A stretch of 64,000 nucleotides of DNA from Paramagnetospirillum magnetotacticum MS-1 (GTDB taxonomy: Bacteria; Pseudomonadota; Alphaproteobacteria; Rhodospirillales; Magnetospirillaceae), in contig NZ_JXSL01000035.1 of NCBI RefSeq assembly GCF_000829825.1, positions 38,811 through 102,810 on the forward strand. The letters run 5' to 3'. Shown in pieces: positions 28,015 through 37,385 of the stretch. The translations under genes were made by a program, and so were the position numbers. The notes under the pieces were generated by a model. That model was not told where the DNA came from. It ran no database searches and saw only the letters and a list, made by a program, of their open reading frames with translations. Within the stretch, counting starts at the first letter, position 1. The number at the start of each line of letters is the position of its first letter.

Positions 28015-28317
28015 TCACGAAGCAGACTTTTGGTTCATGCGTGTTTTAAGAATCGCGGATGGCCGGAAAACCAATACGCGGCGTGGTGTGATCGGGACCT
28101 CCTCACCAGTTTTTGGATTGCGGCCGATACGTTGTTTCTTCGCGCGAACGGAAAAGCTGCCAAAAGATGAGATTTTGACAGGAGTTCCTTTCGCCAGAGC
28201 TTCTGAGATCAGGCTCAGGACAGACTCAAGCAGATCGGCGGACTCGTTGTGGGATAGCCCCACCTCTTGGTAGATAGCTTCGCTCAGATGGGAACGAGTG
28301 AGGGTCTTTTCCGCCAT
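28015..28317 (-). CDS. ihfA: Integration host factor alpha-like DNA-bending protein
   Basis: 100 residues from [18 protein letters not shown] sits nine bases before this ATG, and the longer frame upstream was not accepted. The IHF/HU fold is clear: [27 protein letters not shown] in two parts and the flanking [16 protein letters not shown] bends DNA at promoters and att sites. The house-keeping copy should lie elsewhere, so this may be an island paralogue. Confidence 0.85.
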   Translation of the reverse strand: MAEKTLTRSHLSEAIYQEVGLSHNESADLLESVLSLISEALAKGTPVKISSFGSFSVRAKKQRIGRNPKTGEEVPITPRRVLVFRPSAILKTRMNQKSAS

Positions 28318-28505
28318 TATGGTCATCCTCGTCTCGCGTGGCGCATTGCCCTGCCGGGCATCGCCGCGAGCAGGCTTGCTTTTGAGCGCCAACCGACAAA
28401 GAGTATCAGGGTCAATTGTGCCCAGAGCAACATTCAGAGTTGATCGGCATCTTGATGCAGGTGGCGATGAGCGTGACCTGCCAGATCACTATCGGAGACT
28501 TCTTC

Positions 28506-28715
28506 ATGCCGAACGGCAGCGTCAAATGGTTCAATAGCACCAAGGGTTACGGCTTCATCGCTCCGGACAATGGCGGCGCCGACGTGTTCGTACATATCTC
28601 TGCCGTCGAGCGGGCCGGTCTTTCTGGTCTGAATGACGGTCAGAAGGTTTCTTTTGACGAAGAGCGCGACCCCAAGAAGGGCAAGACCTCCGCGGTCAAC
28701 CTCAAGGTGTTCTAA
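28506..28715 (+). CDS. cspA: Cold-shock protein
   Basis: 69 residues from [18 protein letters not shown], with GGAG nine bases upstream. RNP1 (KGYGFI) and RNP2 (DVFVHI) nucleic-acid-binding motifs are intact. It is a single-strand RNA/DNA chaperone. It diverges from the ihfA-like gene, and the shared intergenic region of about 190 bases would form a long 5' leader of the kind that regulates csp genes. Confidence 0.95.
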   Translation: MPNGSVKWFNSTKGYGFIAPDNGGADVFVHISAVERAGLSGLNDGQKVSFDEERDPKKGKTSAVNLKVF

Positions 28716-28736
28716 TCGTTCATGGTGTGGCCGACT

Positions 28737-29114
28737 TTAAGAGAGTCGGCCATGCTCATGGAAGACGGGAGCCCAATTTTGCATGGCTTTGCTACGCCCT
28801 GATATCCCCCGCTCTTTCAGCGCGGCCTTCACGGCAGACTGGAACTCCGGATGTACGCTAAGCGGGTATAGCCGAACCCACGGGTATGTATCTAATTGCT
28901 GAAGTGCTTCCTCCCACGGAACCCAAGGACGTGCGGGTACAGAGTGGTGTTCAATGTCGTCCAGTAGCGCCGCTTCATTTGTTGTAACAGTGAACAAATA
29001 GCCACGGCCTGATTTTCGCCCAAAGAGCATGATGCTACCTCCATCTGCTCCGACTTCAAGTATCAGATGGATATCAGTAATATTATTATTTGAACCATCT
29101 TGGTCGTTCATCAT
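28737..29114 (-). CDS. Hypothetical protein
   Basis: 125 residues; tandem ATGs at 29114 and 29111 with AAGG upstream. The N-terminal strands DIHLILEVGADGGSIMLFG and a Trp/Pro-rich middle (RPWVPWEEALQQL) are protein-like. It resembles small immunity-type proteins in composition, but no family is recognised. It converges on the cold-shock gene. Confidence 0.6.
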   Translation of the reverse strand: MMNDQDGSNNNITDIHLILEVGADGGSIMLFGRKSGRGYLFTVTTNEAALLDDIEHHSVPARPWVPWEEALQQLDTYPWVRLYPLSVHPEFQSAVKAALKERGISGRSKAMQNWAPVFHEHGRLS

Positions 29115-29287
29115 GGCAACCTTGAATTATGTGTGAGAGCCATGCTCCATATAATCGGCATGGCACCAATATCTTGGCACCAAGCCTGCACTTACATGGC
29201 TCGCCCTATATGAGCTCACTGATGTGTCAAATTCGGGCATGCTGGTTCAGTGTTACCTTCAGGCGCATATTGCGGGAGTTGACCATT

Positions 29288-29518
29288 GTGGCGGCGGCGG
29301 ACGCGGTCGGCAACGCCCTGACAACGGCGCTCGCGGAAGCCTTGGGAAAGGGGCTTGAAACCGTCACGGTCGCCGCCGCCGAAGGCACGGTCGCCGGCCA
29401 GCGGATGGTTCGCCTCGGACTGGTGGCGATTGCTGTATGCCGCCCATTGCCTTTCGACGAGGCCACAACGCCGAACATGCTCGACATATTGTTTGCCGAC
29501 ACCAAGGGGGGATGTTGA
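29288..29518 (+). CDS. Small hypothetical protein upstream of a PLD nuclease
   Basis: 76 residues from a GTG with GGGAG nine bases upstream. Alanine-rich helix (DAVGNALTTALAEALGKGL) followed by a short strand. It ends three bases before the start of the PLD-type nuclease gene, so the two are probably translated together. It might be a cognate immunity or partner protein, which is only inferred. Confidence 0.5.
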   Translation: MAAADAVGNALTTALAEALGKGLETVTVAAAEGTVAGQRMVRLGLVAIAVCRPLPFDEATTPNMLDILFADTKGGC

Positions 29519-29520
29519 GA

Positions 29521-30078
29521 ATGCAAAAAGCCCGGATTCGATCGGGAGGCTGGCGGATCGCCTTCGCCGCTTTTGGGGCGCTGCTTTTCTCGACCTCCGG
29601 AGCAATCGCACGCGACCCTCAAGTGTGTTTCACTCCTGGCGAGGATTGCACTGGCATCATCGTCGATCAGGTGACGTCGGCTCGAAGGGAGGTCTTGGTG
29701 CAGGCCTACAGCTTCACCAGCCCCGAGATCGTAAAGGCGCTGGCCGCCGCCAAGCGCCGCGGAACTGATGTCAGGGTCATTCTCGACAAATCGAACACTT
29801 GCCGCGACGGTGGAGATTGCGAAAAGAAGGGCGCTATAGCGGCGGACACGTTGTCCATCGCCAAAGCGACGGTGTTGGTTGACCGCCGTCACGCCATCGC
29901 GCACAACAAGATCATCATCATCGATGGGCAACGCGCGATCACCGGAAGCTTCAATTTCACGCGAGCCGCCCAGGACAAGAACGCTGAGAACCTGATCATC
30001 ATTCAGGATGAGGATCTGGCCAGGAAGTACCGCACGAACTGGATGCGTCATGCCGACCATTCTGAACGCTATGAATGA
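29521..30078 (+). CDS. Exported phospholipase D-like nuclease (Nuc family)
   Basis: 185 residues from MQKARIRSG. A signal peptide (IAFAAFGALLFSTSGAIARD) is followed by a single PLD domain with one HKD motif, HAIAHNKIIIID, then GSFNFTRAAQDKNAEN. Single-HKD proteins of this size, such as Nuc, dimerise to form the active site and cut DNA without metal ions. AGGGGGG lies nine bases before the ATG. It would act in the periplasm or outside the cell. Confidence 0.88.
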   Translation: MQKARIRSGGWRIAFAAFGALLFSTSGAIARDPQVCFTPGEDCTGIIVDQVTSARREVLVQAYSFTSPEIVKALAAAKRRGTDVRVILDKSNTCRDGGDCEKKGAIAADTLSIAKATVLVDRRHAIAHNKIIIIDGQRAITGSFNFTRAAQDKNAENLIIIQDEDLARKYRTNWMRHADHSERYE

Positions 30079-30194
30079 TCTTCCAACTTTCCGGAAAATG
30101 GAGGGACTGCTGCAGATCCTTGATAAGGATACGATTTTTACGGATTGAATTTAGGGCGGCAGAATTTTCGTTGGTCTTACATCCAGTGCGGACT

Positions 30195-30908
30195 TCAAGG
30201 AAGAGCCGGCCAGGCTACCCGACCAGGGTTCACCATCTCGGCCAATTTCTGGGGTTCCAGCACCTCGACCTTGTCGCCCCAGGCATAGAGATGCCATGCC
30301 ATTTCCAGTTCGGAGGCGGCTACGAATCTGACAATCAGAGAACCATCTGGCAGACGCTCTTGGGCCTGACTGGGGTGGAAGAGAAATTCAGCGGCATCGT
30401 CAGCAGCATCGGGCGCGAATTTCCAAGCGGTCTGAAACGGTTCATCCTGGAATAGACCGAAGGATCGGGCCGCGAAATCCTGCAATTGAAAGCCGGGATC
30501 CCGAACGAACGGCTCTCCAGTAGCATCGACAGCCTCAATGTGAGGAAGCGCGAATAGCGCAACCTTGTTGGCTTTGGGGTGCTCATGCCATGCAATCAGG
30601 TAATTTCGATGGCCGTGGAGGAAGGCGTAAGGATGGACAATTCGCTCGTTGGCTTGTCGGGTCCGTCGGTTACGGTAGCGTAATTTTACCTTGCTGCATG
30701 TGATCATCGCCTGGCGAAGCTCTTGGACGAGATCGGTGTCGATCATTGGCCGGGGGCCTGGGCGCATTGCCAGACCTTCGGCCTCCAACAAGGCTTCAAG
30801 GTCAGGTTCAACGCGACGGGCCACATCAGGTTTCATTAGCGCTTTGAGTTTAGCCGCGAGGGTCACCAACTCGGCAGCTTCATCCTCTCGGTTGTCACGC
30901 TCGAACAT
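30195..30908 (-). pseudogene. WYL-domain regulator lacking its N-terminal HTH
   Basis: The reading from FERDNREDEAAEL to the stop at 30195 aligns along its length with the proteins at 14840 and 43047 (for instance PDLEALLEAEGLAMRPGPRP), but the first 85 or so residues, including the whole HTH, are missing. The break at about 30907 is also the point at which the pglX fragment starts on the other strand, so a single recombination or deletion removed the ends of both genes. Confidence 0.85.
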
Positions 30909-33900
30909 CCCCGCCGCGACGCAGCTTTTTACCCCACACTGGATCGTGCGCTATCTGGTGGAAAATTCGCTGGGCCGCCTCTGGCTGCTCAACCGTCCGG
31001 GGTCGAAGCTGGCTGAGCGGATGGACTATTACATCGCGCCCGAAGAGCCAGAGAAGGATTTCCTGCGCATCGGCAAGCCAGAGGAGATCAAACTCTGCGA
31101 TCCCGCTTGCGGATCCGGGCACATGCTGACCTATGCGTTCGATCTGCTCTTCGCGATCTATGAGGAAGAAGGATACGACCCCGCCCAGATCCCGGCGCTG
31201 ATTTTGCAGCACAACCTGACGGGGGTGGAGATCGACGACCGCGCGGGGGCACTGGCGGCCTTTGCGCTGGCGATGAAGGCGGCCGCGAAGCTGGGGCGGC
31301 GGCGATTCTTGCGGTTGGAGGCGAAGCCCTACATCTGCGTGTTGCAGGATGTGAGCTTCACGCCCGCCGAGATGCGGGACGTGGCTGGCATAGTGGGCAA
31401 GGACCTGTTCACCGACGAGCTGCGCGAGACGCTGGGGCAGTTCGAACAGGCGAAGAACTTTGGCTCGCTGGTAGTGCCGAAACTGCGCAATACGGCAGAG
31501 ACGCTACGGGAGGTTATAACGCAGGATTTCAGCGGGGATCTGCTGCTGAAGGAATTGCAGGAACGTGTCATGGCCGTGCTGCGCATGGCCGAGGCACTGT
31601 CTCCGAGATATCACGTTGTGGTGGCTAACCCGCCGTATATGGGTGGGAAAGGCATGAACGGGCCACTCCAAGAATTTGCCAAATATTACTACAAATATAG
31701 TAAGTATGATCTTTTTGCTATGTTTATGGATCGCGCAGTGAGACTCAATTTAAATTTTGGACTCACTGGGATGATCAACATGCAGTCGTGGATGTTTCTT
31801 TCATCTTATGAAGGTATGAGATCAAATATACTTTCAAAATGCCCAATCATTTCCATGGCACATCTCGGCGATCGCGCCTTTGACTCCATTGGTGGTGCGG
31901 TAGTTTCAACGACCGCATTTGTTCTTGGGAAAGGGCAACCGATGGAATACAAAGGCACTTTCTTGAAATTGGTGGATGGAAGGTCAGAAGCGGCGAAGCA
32001 AACCGATTTCCTTGAAGCTATCCGCGACCTTGGATCACCAATCAGATATCGGATTTCGACTAAGATTTTTACGAAGATCCCGGGGGCGCCCGTAGTTTAT
32101 TGGATATCTTCAAATCTCAGAGAGGCGTTCGCAAGTTTACCTCCCCTGTCGCAATATTATTTGGCCCGTCAAGGCTTGGCTACAGCCGAAGATGATACCT
32201 TTCTTCGACAATGGTTCGAAATTGCAAAAAGAAAATCTTCGGTTTTTGCCGCTTCTGAGGACTCTCGCTGGTTTCCCTTCACAAAAGGGGGCGAGTGGAG
32301 GAAGTGGTATGGAAACAACTTCCTGTTTGTGGATTGGGAGGACAACGGTCGTCGTTTGAAGGCATTTGAAAGATCCGTAATCAGAAACGAGGAGACCTAC
32401 TTTTCGCATCACATCACGTGGTCCTTGATCGGCGGAGGTCTGCCTGCCTTTAGAGCGGGTGATACCTCTTTTGTTTTTGGCCACAAAGGTCCAGCGCTGA
32501 TTCGAATCGGACCAAAATCACTCGAAGATCTTTTATGCCTGTTGAATTCACGGGCCGCAGAGGCAGCCTTTAAAATCACGAGCCCGGGCCTATCGATTGA
32601 GATTGGCCATATTATGAATTTGCCGATTGCAAATGCAAAGTTGCCATCGGGCGGTTCGGCTGCGCTAACTCAATTGGCTCGCTCCGACTGGGACGCCTAC
32701 GAAACCTCCTGGGATTTTGCCACGCTCCCGCTGCTCTCGCCTGATCACCAGGCCGGAACGCTGGAGACCACCTATGCCCGCCTGCGTACCCATTGGCAGG
32801 GCATGACAGACGAGATGCAGCGGCTGGAGGAAGAGAACAACCGCATCTTCATCGACGCCTATGGTCTGCAGGACGAGCTGACCCCCGAGGTGCCGATCGA
32901 GGAGATCACCCTCACCTGCAACCCCGCCTATCGTTATGGCGTAAAAGGCACCGAAAAAGAGCGTGAAGCCCGCCTTTGCGCTGATACCATGATCCCATTT
33001 GTCGAGCGCAATTACAATCTGATCGAGCTAGGCCCGAAAGGGACAGGCAAGTCGCATATCTATTCCGAATTTTCTCCCCACGGTCAGCTGATCTCGGGAG
33101 GCGAGGTCACGATTCCCAAGCTCTTCGTGAACAACTCGAACGGCCGCATCGGTCTGGTCGGCTATTGGGACGTGGTGGCCTTCGATGAATTCGCCGGACG
33201 CGAAAAGACCGCGAACAAGGCGCTGGTCGACATCATGAAGAATTACATGGCCAACAAGTCCTTCTCGCGCGGGGTCAACCCGATGGGGGCGGAGGCCAGC
33301 TTTTCCTTCGTTGGCAACACCGATCACAATGTGCCCTTCATGTTGAAGAATAGTGATCTCTTCGAGGCGCTGCCGAGCCAGTTCCACGATTCAGCCTTTA
33401 TCGACCGTCTGCATGCCTATCTGCCTGGCTGGGAGATCGACGTCATTCGGGGCGAGATGTTCACCAATGGCTACGGCTTCATCGTCGATTACCTAGCCGA
33501 GATACTGCGCCACCTGCGGTCCGAGGATTTCTCTAACCGGCCTGACCAGTTCTTCAAGGTCAGCCAGAAGATTTCGACCCGAGACCGAGATGCGATCTAC
33601 AAGACCATGTCCGGCCTTCTAAAGCTGATATTCCCTGATGGCAGTCAGACCGAAGCGGAAGTCGAGGAATTGCTGCGCTTGGCCATGGAAAGCCGCAAAC
33701 GAGTGAAGGATCAGCTCGCGAGGATCGACAGTACCTATCCCGAAGTGGATTTTCACTACATCGGTTCCGACGGCGAAAAACGCGGTGTGACGACGGTCGA
33801 GGAAGAGGAATATCCGCAATTCTACCATCTGAAACCAGCGCAGGATCCGAAAAATCAAGAACAAGAAAAGAGCGAAGAGAAAAGTGACGAACGGGCTGAC

Positions 33901-34476
33901 GATGTAACGCAAGAAAAGAGTCCCGTTGCTACGGCGCCAAGCAGCCCAGCACCGAAAGTCAAATCCCTTTCTGAAGGCCATCATGTCTTCGCAGAGAATC
34001 GCAAAGGCATCAGCTATGACAAGATATTTGGTCCCTATATTGCTGGCGCATCAAGGATCGTGGTGACCGATCCCTATGTCCGTTATTTTTACCAGATTAA
34101 GAATTTGATGGAATTCGTCGAAATGGTCATCCAGCGCAAGCCGCCAGAAGATCAGGTCCACATTCATCTGGTGACAGGACCCGATGACGGGAATGTGTCC
34201 AAGCAGCGTGAGCTTCTGGATTCCATTGCCGACGCCTGCGTTGGCACAGGCATCGAATTTACGTGGGTCTTCGACGGCACCGGTTCGGGACATGCACGGG
34301 ATATCACCACCGATACCGGCTGGAAGATCGTTCTAGATCGTGGGCTCGACATTTTCCAGGCGCCCATAAGAAAAGACGGATTTTCTCTTGGGGACCGATT
34401 GCAGGATCACCGGACGATCAAGGGATTTTACGTGACCTATGTCAGGACCACAGATCAAGGGAATCAAGTCGCATGA
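30907..34476 (+). pseudogene. In-frame PglX-BrxL fusion: remnant of a BREX locus
   Basis: The first part (30907 to about 33000) is BREX methyltransferase PglX from QLFTPHWIVRYLVEN onward, with SAM motif DPACGSGHMLTYAFD and catalytic NPPYMG; its N-terminal 290 or so residues are absent. At about 32990-33003 the frame passes from PglX 'ADTMIPF' into BrxL 'FVERNYNLIELGPKGTGKS', with Walker B VVAFDEFAG. The C-terminal 180 residues form an MIT_C (PLD-like) domain, GISYDKIFGPYIAG and HARDITTDTGWKI. The end of pglX, all of pglZ and the start of brxL are lost. Whether the fusion is translated is unknown. Confidence 0.85.
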
Positions 34477-34651
34477 AGAACTTCTGAGCCACATTGGACC
34501 GAATGGGCGGGCGTTTTATGGCTTCTCCCATGCTGTCGTCGCTGGGCAGGCTGCGCAGGAAACCGAGCCAGACAGCAAGGCGGCGCAAGAGATTGCCGAG
34601 CTGTGGAAGTGGATCAAGAAGCGCGTTGATGCTGTCGCAAATAGATCATAG
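34439..34651 (+). CDS. Small protein overlapping the end of the BREX fusion
   Basis: 70 residues from an ATG inside the last 38 bases of the fusion gene. It has a helical C-terminus (KAAQEIAELWKWIKKRVDAV). No family recognised. Position suggests it belongs to the same former BREX operon. Confidence 0.5.
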   Translation: MSGPQIKGIKSHEELLSHIGPNGRAFYGFSHAVVAGQAAQETEPDSKAAQEIAELWKWIKKRVDAVANRS

Positions 34652-34659
34652 GTGCGCAA

Positions 34660-34965
34660 ATGGAGCAGGGCAAAGAGCGAAAATTCTATAAAAGTGAAGA
34701 GTTTTCATACCTTATGAAGGTGTTTGCCGTATGTACAATTTACGCAATGCTTCTGAATTTATTAGTAATAAAGCCATATGGTGCAATTGATTTAACCGTG
34801 GCCGAATCAATTGGCACTGGCTTGGGCTACACGACTCTTGCTGCCATTATTGTATTGCTTTGGCGACGCCTGCAGTCAGTCAAAACTAGAAGACCTTTTA
34901 ATTTCACCACTATTTTGGTCGCGTTTTTCATGTTTGCGAGCTGGTTTGGCACACAGTCACATTGA
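34660..34965 (+). CDS. Small membrane protein with three predicted TM segments
   Basis: 101 residues. Hydrophobic stretches at about residues 17-38, 47-66 and 80-97 are separated by short polar loops with a basic linker (RRLQSVKTRR). AT-richer than most neighbours. It follows the small gene above by eight bases. No family recognised; a membrane partner for the lost defence locus is possible. Confidence 0.6.
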   Translation: MEQGKERKFYKSEEFSYLMKVFAVCTIYAMLLNLLVIKPYGAIDLTVAESIGTGLGYTTLAAIIVLLWRRLQSVKTRRPFNFTTILVAFFMFASWFGTQSH

Positions 34966-34984
34966 ATATCTGTAGAGGTGAAAA

Positions 34985-35077
34985 ATGGCTATGAAACCAA
35001 GCCTTGGTGCGGCTTTGAGCGCATCGGCCACCCCCAATAAGGGTATCCCGGCTGGCGGCAGTCACAGGGTGCATTGA
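34985..35077 (+). CDS. 31-codon leader-like small ORF
   Basis: Starts MAMKPSLGAALSASATP after GAGGTG and ends in TGA at 35075-35077, two bases before the ATG of the next gene. Good ribosome binding site and tight spacing suggest translational coupling. The product is low in complexity and may not itself have a role. Confidence 0.45.
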   Translation: MAMKPSLGAALSASATPNKGIPAGGSHRVH

Positions 35078-35078
35078 A

Positions 35079-35714
35079 ATGTACGAGTACAATACCGTCC
35101 CGGACGCAAATATCCCGGAAATCCGTCTGGTGTTGGAGATGCTGCGCGTGCTGATCCGCTGTGTAGCCGAAGCACCGGAAGCTGTGGACACGACCGCAAA
35201 GGTTAGGGCGGTGCTCCGCAATGAACGAATCCTGTATGGCGGCGGAGATCTATGTAGCTCGTTCGTTGATGGCGACGAGCCGGGCGATGACCGAGATTCC
35301 GAACGGTTCCTCGCCGCTGAGGCGGTGGCACTCAAGATGTTCGAGAACATCGTTTATGGCGGCGGCTGCGGAGAGGAAGGCTGTTGTGGCCCGCATGGCC
35401 TCTGGTATGGCCGCAGGAAGCCCTCGGCCGATCATGGAGCCTCCATGATTGCGGCGATCAAGAACGAAGTAGGCGCGTCGCCGTTATGGGCGACGACCTC
35501 GGTTCAGCTCCGCACTGAGGGCAAGGAGGATGAGATTGCCGAGGGTCTGGCGCGATCCAAGCTGACGACCTTCACCCGCATTCTGCCGGTTAAACAAGCT
35601 GAACTGCTGACCATCTACTTCGAGGATGCCGACGCAGCCGAGCGGTTCAGAGCCGAGCTGGTGCCTTCTCACAAGGCGGATGGGGCACCAGCTCAGATCT
35701 ACCGGCTGCCTTGA
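35079..35714 (+). CDS. Hypothetical protein
   Basis: 211 residues. The middle contains a Gly/Cys cluster (YGGGCGEEGCCGPHG) that could bind metal, flanked by helices. The C-terminal region (RTEGKEDEIAEGLARSK, LTIYFEDADAAERFRAEL) is strand-helix. No family recognised. It is likely translated by coupling to the short ORF upstream. Confidence 0.6.
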   Translation: MYEYNTVPDANIPEIRLVLEMLRVLIRCVAEAPEAVDTTAKVRAVLRNERILYGGGDLCSSFVDGDEPGDDRDSERFLAAEAVALKMFENIVYGGGCGEEGCCGPHGLWYGRRKPSADHGASMIAAIKNEVGASPLWATTSVQLRTEGKEDEIAEGLARSKLTTFTRILPVKQAELLTIYFEDADAAERFRAELVPSHKADGAPAQIYRLP

Positions 35715-35752
35715 TACCACGTGGATATAATCGTGATCTGGTGGGGCTTTTG

Positions 35753-35950
35753 CTATGCCGTGACGCCCTGCCATAGCCGACGACATAGCCGCCGTGTCTT
35801 CTTGCCGAGGGCGAAGAAGTAGTTGTAAACGTGGCCTTGGCCATCAGGGCTTGAGTTTCGCTGGATATGATCGCCAATCAGGGAGATCACGGTGGCCAAT
35901 CCGCCAGACACCAGACCGTTATGCATTGCCCGCATTGTGTCGTCTGTCAT
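35753..35950 (-). CDS. Small hypothetical protein directly downstream of tRNA-Thr
   Basis: 65 residues, start ATG at 35950, only 16 bases from the CCA end of the tRNA-Thr gene on the same strand, with ACAGG upstream. It is helical and basic at its end (KKTRRLCRRLWQG). Co-transcription with the tRNA would be implied. Weak evidence apart from composition and position. Confidence 0.4.
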   Translation of the reverse strand: MTDDTMRAMHNGLVSGGLATVISLIGDHIQRNSSPDGQGHVYNYFFALGKKTRRLCRRLWQGVTA

Positions 35951-35966
35951 GGTTCTACCTGTGAAT

Positions 35967-36043
35967 TGGTGCTGGCGACAGGAGTTGAACCCGCAACCGT
36001 CCGCCTACAATGCGGCTGCTCTACCAGATTGAGCTACGCCAGC
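35967..36043 (-). tRNA. tRNA-Thr (anticodon TGT)
   Basis: 77 bases with a seven-base acceptor stem GCTGGCG/CGCCAGC, encoded CCA, D arm GCTC-GAGC, anticodon stem GCCGC/GCGGA with loop ATTGTAG giving anticodon TGT, and a T arm with TTCAACT. One mismatch (G27-A43) lies at the base of the anticodon stem. It stands alone among accessory genes, so it could be an element-borne tRNA or an insertion site. Confidence 0.85.
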
Positions 36044-36222
36044 CCCGTTGCCTGAGCGATTACTGCTCACGGCCAAATGGGAATCAGGCTGTTCGTCCGG
36101 TGTAGTGGTTCATCTCGACTCCGTAGCGCCCTGTCGGTGCAACGTCACGCCCGACCGACATGCAGGGAGAGGTCTTATTCCCTTTGGCGCCAGCGACGAC
36201 GATAGCCCCCTCTGCGGTTACC

Positions 36223-36270
36223 GTCAATCAGGCCCAAAAGCAAAACCCCCAGCCGAAGCCGGGGGCTTGT
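36223..36270. terminator. Hairpin terminator, repeat copy 1
   Basis: GTCAATCAG followed by AAAAGCAAAA and a C5/G5 stem with a CGAA loop (36246-36265). Read on the minus strand the stem is followed by TTTTGCTTTT, like a rho-independent terminator. The leading sequence is shared with the copy at 36373. Confidence 0.6.
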
Positions 36271-36372
36271 TGTTGACCGTGTGGGATAAATGCCCGAAGG
36301 CCAGCATCACAACGCCCGAAGCGACATCCACACGCGTCAACGTCCGAAAGATAGCCCGCGGCCGAGGCAAGA

Positions 36373-36420
36373 GTCAATCAGACCGGAAAAGCAAAACCCC
36401 GTCATTGCTGGCGGGGGCTT
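36373..36420. terminator. Hairpin terminator, repeat copy 2
   Basis: GTCAATCAG then AAAAGCAAAACCCCG, a six-base loop and CGGGG arm (about 36397-36416). Same leading direct repeat as copy 1, 150 bases away. Most likely terminates minus-strand transcription; the duplication suggests copied ends of a gene. Confidence 0.55.
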
Positions 36421-36585
36421 GCTGGTGCTGACGCGACAGCCTCAGTGACGAGTACATTTTCGAATTCAATAAGTATGCTTACGCTGCATTATATCGCTGA
36501 AAATGGCTGGCGGTGCGTTTTGCGCCAAGAGTATCACGCAGCCCCCTCCCCTCGCCCGCCGTCCTTACAGCTGGGAAGGTTGCAA

Positions 36586-37122
36586 ATGGCCAAGATCCAG
36601 GAGTCGTCAACCATGTACAAGAGTAGCAGGCAGCTGATAAAGGATAGGCAACCATTCAGCAGATATGAGTTAAGGAAAATTACAGTCCGGAGGATCGGCG
36701 GCGGTGAATACGGCATGTGCTGCTATAATGCTGATAAATTCAAAAACATCGATATTAATGGGACGGGATCAAAGCAGAACTTTATGGTGAGCGGGTGGAT
36801 TGTTGGAGCGTTCGACAAAGAAAAATGTCTTACTGAGATTTCGCAACACTGGTGGAACGTAGACGGCATTACGAAAGAGCACTTCGACACAACACCGATT
36901 GATGGAGATACGACACCATCACAGTATGAGTATATAATTGATGAGGAAATTGCAGTCTACGGCATGGAGATGCTGAATGTAATTTCTAGCAACGTCACCA
37001 AAGACCTTGTGCTAATGAACGGCCAGTGGTTTACACATAATGGCGAATCTGATGACGACGGAATGGTGAAGCTAGATATAATATCGGAACTATCAAACGA
37101 GAAGCTATTTATTATAAAATAG
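36586..37122 (+). CDS. AT-rich hypothetical protein
   Basis: 178 residues from MAKIQESSTMYK, start chosen for GGGAAGG upstream. Strand-rich with several Trp (SQHWWNVDGITKEHF) and an acidic C-terminus. No family recognised. Its composition differs strongly from the flanking GC-rich sequence, consistent with recent transfer. Confidence 0.6.
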   Translation: MAKIQESSTMYKSSRQLIKDRQPFSRYELRKITVRRIGGGEYGMCCYNADKFKNIDINGTGSKQNFMVSGWIVGAFDKEKCLTEISQHWWNVDGITKEHFDTTPIDGDTTPSQYEYIIDEEIAVYGMEMLNVISSNVTKDLVLMNGQWFTHNGESDDDGMVKLDIISELSNEKLFIIK

Positions 37123-37257
37123 ATTAAATTGCCCCCTATCTACATACGACACTGCCGTTAAGCTTCCGGCCCCCTCCCCTGCCAGTTCCATCCGCAGACG
37201 ACGTTTAACTCATGCGGCCGTCCTCCCCTCGCCCGCCATCCTTCTCAGATCACCTGT

Positions 37258-37302
37258 CAGCTCCGCCACCGGCATCCACCAGCATCCAGCCCATGGCTGC
37301 CG
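37258..37302. repeat. 45-bp direct repeat flanking the Fic gene, left copy
   Basis: 43 of 45 bases match the copy at 39251-39295, including CACCGGCATCCACCAGCATC. On the minus strand both copies can encode a peptide containing QPWAGCWWMPVAEL, so they may be ends of a duplicated gene rather than insertion-site duplications. Confidence 0.75.
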
Positions 37303-37385
37303 CTTCGTCGCTGTGGCCAATCCCGAGGCCATCGGCGATGATGACGACGAGAGGGCTAACCCTGCACCCGGAAAGAAACCGTGCA

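Larger units (their letters stand above)
36044..36585. other. Gene-poor region with two repeated hairpins
   Basis: Upstream of the tRNA 5' end. Apart from two related hairpins at 36223-36270 and 36373-36420, nothing here supports a gene. An open frame across the region is built largely from those repeats. The tRNA promoter should lie in its first 100 bases. Confidence 0.5.

Noticed and set aside
30691..30906. Plus-strand N-terminal extension of the PglX-BrxL frame
   Set aside because: This part is the complement of the truncated WYL regulator, so it is not native to PglX.
36048..36431. Plus-strand frame of 127 codons upstream of tRNA-Thr
   Set aside because: Made largely of the two repeated terminator hairpins; no ribosome binding site and no family content.
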